Shown here: positions 59,097 through 64,000 of the stretch, one piece after another
How positions within the stretch are numbered: position 1 is the first letter of the stretch
Layout of the letters: each line of letters opens with the position of its first letter
DNA from: Rhodobacteraceae bacterium 63075
GTDB lineage: Bacteria > Pseudomonadota > Alphaproteobacteria > Rhodobacterales > Rhodobacteraceae
Assembly: GCA_003417655.1 (NCBI GenBank)
Contig: QVMW01000004.1
Coordinates: 146,481 to 210,480 of the forward strand
Reading direction: 5' to 3'
DNA length: 64,000 nt
Position numbers and translations under genes: made by a program
The notes under the pieces: generated by a model
Database searches by the model: none
Told to the model about the DNA's origin: nothing
The model's input: only the letters and a program-made list of their open reading frames with translations

Positions 59097-60707
59097 TCAC
59101 GCTGATTGCAAGAGCTTCCAGTTTATCGCGTCCAGCAGCGCGTCGAAGCTCGCATCGACAAGGTTGGCCGAGACGCCCACCGTGCTCCAGCGCCGCCCCT
59201 GCCCGTCCTCGCTGTCGATGATGACACGGGTGACGGCCTCGGTCCCGCCTTGCGTGATTCGCACCTTGAAATCCACGAGCCGCATATCGGCGATGGCCTC
59301 CTGGTAGCGGCCGAGATCCTTCGCCAGCGCCTTGGCAAGCGCGTTGACGGGGCCACGGTCGGAGCCTGTCTCGTCCATGCTCTCGCTCACGGAGAGGCGC
59401 TTCTCGTCGTCGACCTTCACGACGACGACCGCCTCGGAGAGCGAGACCATCCTGTCATACTTGTTCTTGCGCCGCTCGACGCTCACGCGGTAACGCTTCA
59501 CTTCGAAAAACTCGGGCATCTGTCCGAGCACTCGCCGCGCCAGAAGCTCGAAGCTCGCCTGAGCGCTGTCATAGGTAAAGCCCTGCCCCTCGCGCGCCTT
59601 GATCTCGTCGAGGATCTGCCGGAGCGCGGGGTTGCCCTTTTCCACGGTGAGCCCGGCATCGGCCAGCCGCTTGCGCAGGTTGGACTGCCCTGCCTGGTTC
59701 GACATCGGGATGATGCGCGCGTTGCCCACGGCGGCAGGGTCGATATGTTCGTAGGTGCTGGGGTCTTTCGCGATGGCCGAGGCGTGCAGCCCCGCCTTGT
59801 GGGCGAAGGCCGACGCGCCCACATAGGCCGCCTGCCGCATGGGCACGCGGTTGAGGATCTCGTCGAGCTTGCGGCTCGCCTGCGTCAGACCTTCCAGCGC
59901 CTCAAGGCTCACGCCCGTCTCGAAGCGGCTGGCATAGGGCTCTTTCAGGAGCAGCGTCGGGATGAGCGTGGTCAGGTTCGCATTGCCGCAGCGCTCGCCG
60001 AGGCCGTTCAATGTACCCTGCACCTGCCGCGCGCCCGCGTCGATGGCCGCGAGGCTGCCGGCAATGGCGTTCTCCGTGTCGTTGTGAGTGTGAATGCCGA
60101 GCCTCTCGCCGGGGATGCCGGCGGCGACCACCGCGCGGGTGATCTCATGTATCTCTTGGGGCAGCGTGCCGCCATTGGTGTCGCACAGCACGATCCAGCG
60201 TGCGCCCGCAGCCTGCGCGGCCTTGAGGCAGTCCATGGCATAGGCCGGGTTGGCCTTGTAGCCGTCGAAGAAATGCTCGGCATCGAAAAGCGCCTCGCGG
60301 CCCTGCGCCGCGATATAGGCGATGGAGGCGGCGATGTTCTGCCTGTTGTCATCCAGCGAGATGCCCAGCGCGGCCTCGACATGGAAGTCATGGGTCTTGC
60401 CGACGAGGCAGACATGGCCTGTCCCGGCGTTCATCACCTCGGCCAGCACGTCATCGTTCTCGGCCGAGCGCCCGGCCCGCTTGGTCATGCCGAAGGCAGT
60501 GAATCGCGCGCGCGTCTCTGGCGCGTCCTCGAAGAAGTCGCTGTCGGTCGGGTTCGCGCCGGGCCAGCCGCCCTCGATATAGTCGACGCCGAGCTGGTCG
60601 AGCATCCCGGCGATCTGGTGCTTTTCGGCGGTGGAAAAGGAGACGCCCTGCGTCTGCTGCCCGTCGCGCAGCGTGGTGTCGTAAATGTAGAGGCGCTCGC
60701 GGGTCAT
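59097..60707 (-). CDS. cimA: Citramalate synthase
   Basis: A 536-residue enzyme of the isopropylmalate synthase superfamily. It has YIYDTTLRDGQQTQGVSF and GGWPGANPTD (the CimA-specific replacement of the usual GFP), IHTHNDTENAIA, and the C-terminal LeuA regulatory domain. It condenses pyruvate and acetyl-CoA to (R)-citramalate for isoleucine synthesis without threonine. It may be inhibited by isoleucine or leucine via the C-domain. ATG 60707 is chosen by homology. Confidence 0.94.
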   Translation of the reverse strand: MTRERLYIYDTTLRDGQQTQGVSFSTAEKHQIAGMLDQLGVDYIEGGWPGANPTDSDFFEDAPETRARFTAFGMTKRAGRSAENDDVLAEVMNAGTGHVCLVGKTHDFHVEAALGISLDDNRQNIAASIAYIAAQGREALFDAEHFFDGYKANPAYAMDCLKAAQAAGARWIVLCDTNGGTLPQEIHEITRAVVAAGIPGERLGIHTHNDTENAIAGSLAAIDAGARQVQGTLNGLGERCGNANLTTLIPTLLLKEPYASRFETGVSLEALEGLTQASRKLDEILNRVPMRQAAYVGASAFAHKAGLHASAIAKDPSTYEHIDPAAVGNARIIPMSNQAGQSNLRKRLADAGLTVEKGNPALRQILDEIKAREGQGFTYDSAQASFELLARRVLGQMPEFFEVKRYRVSVERRKNKYDRMVSLSEAVVVVKVDDEKRLSVSESMDETGSDRGPVNALAKALAKDLGRYQEAIADMRLVDFKVRITQGGTEAVTRVIIDSEDGQGRRWSTVGVSANLVDASFDALLDAINWKLLQSA

Positions 60708-60771
60708 GGCATCACCTTCCGATCCTGCCCCGCCCGGCCCCGCCGGGCCGCGCCCGACTTTCCAAGCGCAA

Positions 60772-60897
60772 GCGCCATGCCCGACCTCGGGAGGGCCATT
60801 GAAACGAGCTGAAACGTTGGTTTTGAACAAAACAATCGCCGCACGCGCAACATCGGTTTGATGAATGCCCTCCCTGGGGGGAGGTCGGGCATGGCGC
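60772..60897. repeat. 126-bp inverted repeat between cysS and cimA
   Basis: GCGCCATGCCCGACCTC at 60772-60788 pairs perfectly with 60881-60897. Inner arms GGGAGGGC (60789-60796) and GCCCTCCC (60867-60874) extend the stem with a 6-base bulge. The enclosed stretch contains TTTTG-AAC-AAAAC near 60821. It lies in the gap downstream of cysS and upstream of cimA, both minus strand. Confidence 0.75.
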
Positions 60898-60927
60898 ATG
60901 CGCGCCGGTGCTTGTGTGTGGCTCGCA

Positions 60928-62319
60928 TCATTCCAACCCCTCCAGCTTGGCAGGGTCGAACCCCGCGCCGGGGATCAGCTCGACACCTTCCTTCGACATG
61001 CGCACCTCGAGGCCAGCCTCGATGAAGGCGGCCTTCAGGCGATCGACTTCAGAGAAGTCCTTGGTTTGCATGGCGGTCTGGCGGGCCTTATTAAGGTGGG
61101 TTTCCAATCCCGAGAGGTCAGCTACAGGAGCCACCGCCCATCCGCCTATTTCATCTTGCAGCAAGCCAAGTGACCGTGCTTCTGACCTGAATATTCCAAT
61201 ATATGGTCCGCCCTTGTCTCTTGCTTCATCATAGATTTCATGAAGTTTTGAAATGGCACCTGCAGTGTTCAAATCGTCCGCGAGCATCGAAGTAACATGC
61301 CCCCGATCATGATCATCAATGAAATCATCGCGATTTATTAGAGCGCGCCACTTTCGCAGGGTCGCCTCCGCCTCCTCGCGCTTCTTCTCCGTCCAATCCA
61401 TCGGCTTGCGGTAATGCGTGCTCAGGAAAACGAACCGGATCACCTCCCCCGGAACGCCCTGCTCCAGCAAATCCCGCACGGTGAAGAAATTGCCAAGGCT
61501 CTTGGACATCTTCCGCCCCTCCACCTGCAACATCTCGTTGTGCATCCAGACGCGGGCCATCTCCCCCGTCCCGTTCGCACAGCAGCTCTGGGCGATCTCG
61601 TCCTCGTGGTGGGGGAACTGCAAATCCAGCCCGCCGCCGTGAATGTCGAAGGTCTCGCCCAAGAGCGCCTTGGCCATGGCCGAACACTCGATATGCCAGC
61701 CGGGCCGCCCCCGACCCCAGGGGCTCTCCCATCCGGGCTGCTCCGCATCCGACGGCTTCCAGAGCACGAAATCGAGCGGGTCCTCCTTGTAGGGCGCCAC
61801 TTCCACGCGCGCGCCCGCGATCATGTCATCGACGGAGCGCCCCGAAAGCGCGCCGTATTTCTCGTAGGAGCGCACGCGAAAGAGCACATGGCCTTCAGCC
61901 GCATAGGCATGCCCCTTCTCGATCAGCGCCTCGATCATGGCGATCATCTCGCCGATATAGCCCGTCGCCCGGGGCATGGCGTCCGGCTCCAGCGCGCCCA
62001 GCGCGGCCATGTCATCGAGAAACCACCGGGTGGTCTCCTCCGTGATCTCGCCGATGGGGCGCCCGCTCTCGGCCGCCCGCGCGTTGATCTTGTCGTCCAC
62101 GTCGGTGAAATTGCGCACATAGGTCACATGGCTCTCGCCATAGACATGCCGCAGCAGCCGATAGAGCACGTCAAACACGATCACGGGCCGCGCATTGCCC
62201 AGATGGGCGCGGTCATAGACCGTCGGCCCGCAGACATACATGCGCAGGTTCTCGGGGTCTATCGGCTCGAAACGCTCCTTCGAACGGGTCCTGGTGTTGT
62301 AGAACTTGATGTCTGTCAT
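60928..62319 (-). CDS. cysS: Cysteine--tRNA ligase
   Basis: A 463-residue class I tRNA synthetase. The HIGH-like motif is in [18 protein letters not shown] (with the zinc-binding Cys), the second zinc cluster is in WHIECSAMA, and KMSKS is in [16 protein letters not shown] 62319 ([15 protein letters not shown]) is the family start; the longer upstream frame is rejected. The C-terminal part around 61100-61330 has visibly lower GC than the rest. Confidence 0.95.
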   Translation of the reverse strand: MTDIKFYNTRTRSKERFEPIDPENLRMYVCGPTVYDRAHLGNARPVIVFDVLYRLLRHVYGESHVTYVRNFTDVDDKINARAAESGRPIGEITEETTRWFLDDMAALGALEPDAMPRATGYIGEMIAMIEALIEKGHAYAAEGHVLFRVRSYEKYGALSGRSVDDMIAGARVEVAPYKEDPLDFVLWKPSDAEQPGWESPWGRGRPGWHIECSAMAKALLGETFDIHGGGLDLQFPHHEDEIAQSCCANGTGEMARVWMHNEMLQVEGRKMSKSLGNFFTVRDLLEQGVPGEVIRFVFLSTHYRKPMDWTEKKREEAEATLRKWRALINRDDFIDDHDRGHVTSMLADDLNTAGAISKLHEIYDEARDKGGPYIGIFRSEARSLGLLQDEIGGWAVAPVADLSGLETHLNKARQTAMQTKDFSEVDRLKAAFIEAGLEVRMSKEGVELIPGAGFDPAKLEGLE

Positions 62320-62582
62320 AACGCCCTCATGCGCATGGGTGGCCATGGCGGGCTTTATCAACTTGGTCTCGATAAGGAAATAAGAAGAACGGCCCGCGTG
62401 ATATCTCAGCAGGTGATAATGCAGCAGATGATGCAAATCGTCGTCTTCATGTCCTTTGCTTAGCCGATGCGCCGCGCCCTGCCAAGAATTTTGCGCCCCC
62501 TGATTGACAATCCGGTGCGCTTCGCGGCCCATGGGCGCAAATGCCGCGCGGCGGCAAAGACGCTCAATTTTCGGAGGTTTCC

Positions 62583-63752
62583 ATGCGGCTCTCGAACACG
62601 ATCACCAACATAACAGGCGGCGGCTCGGACGGCTGGGAGCTTTTCCTGAAGGCCCGCGGCATGATCGCCGAGGGCATCGACGTGACCGAGCTGACCATCG
62701 GCGAGCACGACATCAAGACCGACCGGCGCATCCTCGACGCGATGCACGCCTCCGCCCTCGGCGGGGCGACGGGCTATGCCATGGTCCCCGGGATCGACAG
62801 CCTGCGCGAAGCCGTGGCCGAGCGGTTGCAAACGCGCACCGGCGTTGCGACCGGCCTTGAAAACGTGCTGATCACGGCCGGCGGCCAGGCCGCGCTCTTC
62901 GCCGCCTTCCGCGCCCTGCTCGACGAGGGCGAGCGCGCGCTCTTCATCGACCCCTACTATGCCACCTATCCCGGCACGGTCCGCTCCATCGGCGGCGTGC
63001 CTGTCCCGGTGAAGGCGCGCTCGCGCGACGGCTTCCAGCCCCGCTTCGAGGAGATGGACGCGCAGGCGGCGGGCGCCAAGGCGATCCTCATCAACACCCC
63101 CAACAACCCCACCGGCGCCGTCTATTCCCGCGAGACGCTCGAGGCCATCGCCGAGCTGGCCCAGAAGCACGACCTCGCGGTCATCTCCGATGAGGTCTAT
63201 GACACCCAGGTCTGGGACGGCGAGCATATCTCGATCCGCGCCCTGCCCGGCATGGCCTCGCGGACCTTCACCGTCGGCTCCATGTCGAAAAGCCATGCGA
63301 TGACCGGCAGCCGCGTCGGCTGGCTCGCCGGGCCGGAGGAGGCCATGGCCCATGTGGTCAACCTGCTGACCAACACGAATTACGGCGTTGCAGGCTTCAC
63401 ACAGGAGGCCGCGCTTCACGCGCTCGGTCTGGGCGAGGCCTTCGAGGAGGAGATCGCGGCCCCCTTCCGCCGCCGCCGCGCCCTGGCGCAGAAGGCGCTC
63501 GCGGGCCAGAACGCGGTGCGTCTCCTGCCGCCCTCGGGCGCGATGTATCTCATGCTCGACATCCGCGCGACGGGCCTGTCCAGCGAGGTTTTCGCAGGCA
63601 AGCTGCTCGAGGAGCGCCATATCGCGGTGATGCCCGGCGAGAGCTTCGGCACGGCGGCCCGGGGCCATGTCCGCGTCGCCATGACCATCCCCGACGCGCC
63701 CTTCGAAGCCGCCATCCGCGAGATCGCCGCCTTCACGCAGGCGCTGGCCTGA
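62583..63752 (+). CDS. PLP-dependent class I/II aminotransferase
   Basis: A 389-residue fold-type-I aminotransferase. The PLP lysine is in [20 protein letters not shown]; other blocks are [31 protein letters not shown] and the C-terminal VRVAMTIPD. The substrate could be aspartate, aromatic amino acids or methionine-derived keto acids. ATG 62583 follows GGAGG. The divergent 263-bp gap to cysS contains a 14-codon ORF at 62417-62461 of doubtful meaning. Confidence 0.9.
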   Translation: MRLSNTITNITGGGSDGWELFLKARGMIAEGIDVTELTIGEHDIKTDRRILDAMHASALGGATGYAMVPGIDSLREAVAERLQTRTGVATGLENVLITAGGQAALFAAFRALLDEGERALFIDPYYATYPGTVRSIGGVPVPVKARSRDGFQPRFEEMDAQAAGAKAILINTPNNPTGAVYSRETLEAIAELAQKHDLAVISDEVYDTQVWDGEHISIRALPGMASRTFTVGSMSKSHAMTGSRVGWLAGPEEAMAHVVNLLTNTNYGVAGFTQEAALHALGLGEAFEEEIAAPFRRRRALAQKALAGQNAVRLLPPSGAMYLMLDIRATGLSSEVFAGKLLEERHIAVMPGESFGTAARGHVRVAMTIPDAPFEAAIREIAAFTQALA

Positions 63753-63773
63753 CCACCGCCGCGACAAGCACAG

Positions 63774-63863
63774 CCTTTTTCTTGCCGGAAATATCCCAGG
63801 GGGGTTTGGGGGGACAGCGTCCCCCCACTTAAACGGCGGGTTTGGGGGGACAGCGTCCTCCCA
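63774..63863 (+). repeat. Gene-end hairpin repeat, copy E (duplicated hairpin)
   Basis: It has the T-run, CTTGCCGGAAATATCCCAGG, then the hairpin GGGGGGACAGCGTCCCCCC, then a second tandem copy of that hairpin (63838-63863) with one mismatch. It follows the aminotransferase stop. Confidence 0.75.
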
Positions 63864-63948
63864 CGCACCGCGACGCGGCGCAGCCGCGGCGCAAGACCTG
63901 CGTGGCGCAGCCACTCATCTTGACAGCGTCACTTCCCGAGCATCCAGG

Positions 63949-64000
63949 AGATCGGAAGAGCACACGTCTGAAACTCAGTCACTCTTCACAATCTCGTATG
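63949..64000 (+). other. Illumina TruSeq-type adapter contamination at contig end
   Basis: From 63949 the sequence reads AGATCGGAAGAGCACACGTC and continues as the standard read-1 adapter with small errors (about 63969-63982), then an 8-base index TCTTCACA (63983-63990), then ATCTCGTATG. This is library adapter, not genome; it should be trimmed, and it shows that the contig ends here. Confidence 0.97.

Noticed and set aside
62417..62461. 14-codon ORF rich in Met and Gln before the aminotransferase gene, a possible leader peptide
   Set aside because: No adjacent terminator/antiterminator pair and no link between its composition and a known attenuator.

Overview
The window looks like a piece of chromosome from a GC-rich marine alphaproteobacterium, most likely order Rhodobacterales (Roseobacter/Rhodobacter type). 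The evidence is gene order typical of that group: cysG-DUF2849-cysI-cysH-DUF934, alr-mlaE-mlaF-pqiA-radA-cvpA-purF, surE-pcm-lipoprotein, tatA-tatB-tatC-DUF815, and split YeeE/YedE genes. Almost every base is coding and most genes are housekeeping. The right edge is a contig end: the last 52 bases are Illumina adapter, not genome.

Layout. 1-9.7 kb: 5' part of lon, an isochorismatase-like hydrolase, two Fe-S assembly proteins, a SatD-like regulator beside a DUF3307 membrane protein, TfoX, a 2OG-Fe(II) oxygenase, tpiA, a small exported protein, a P450 and an Lrp regulator. 9.8-15.5 kb: assimilatory sulfur reduction operon, then ferredoxin-NADP reductase separated from an FNR-like site by a MITE-like element. 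15.6-22.1 kb: P2-type cation ATPase, an Ala/Asp/Glu-repeat membrane-anchored protein, infC with an ATA start, a methyltransferase, and a split sulfur-compound transporter. 22.4-29.3 kb: a tightly coupled cluster of three glycosyltransferases, a sulfotransferase-like protein, a degenerate sulfotransferase/glycosyltransferase fusion, an FkbM methyltransferase and an unrecognised protein. 29.4-34.3 kb: pyrC, pyrE, dnaB, pepT. 34.5-38.7 kb: arsenic operon (ArsR-ArsC fusion, GAPDH, ArsJ, Acr3). 39.2-51.7 kb: CPA2 antiporter, alr, Mla permease/ATPase, pqiA-like, radA, cvpA, purF, SDR, surE, pcm, LysM-M23 lipoprotein. 51.9-54.7 kb: DUF815 ATPase and tatABC. 54.9-63.8 kb: MFS transporter, a five-gene operon starting with an SMR pump behind twin operator dyads, cimA, cysS, an aminotransferase.

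The non-coding DNA is unusually structured. I see (i) a family of roughly 140-bp inverted-repeat elements in three places, each followed by a second hairpin that competes for the same strand; (ii) five copies of a short hairpin repeat just downstream of genes, four of them in convergent gaps; (iii) one MITE-like element with 34-bp terminal repeats; (iv) a 126-bp inverted repeat upstream of cysS; (v) a 40-bp element present twice in opposite orientation; and (vi) two back-to-back 22-bp palindromes between pyrC and pyrE. I found no rRNA, tRNA, CRISPR array, prophage or intact insertion sequence.

The most likely undescribed systems are the glycosyltransferase/sulfotransferase/FkbM cluster and the 140-bp element family with mutually exclusive hairpins.
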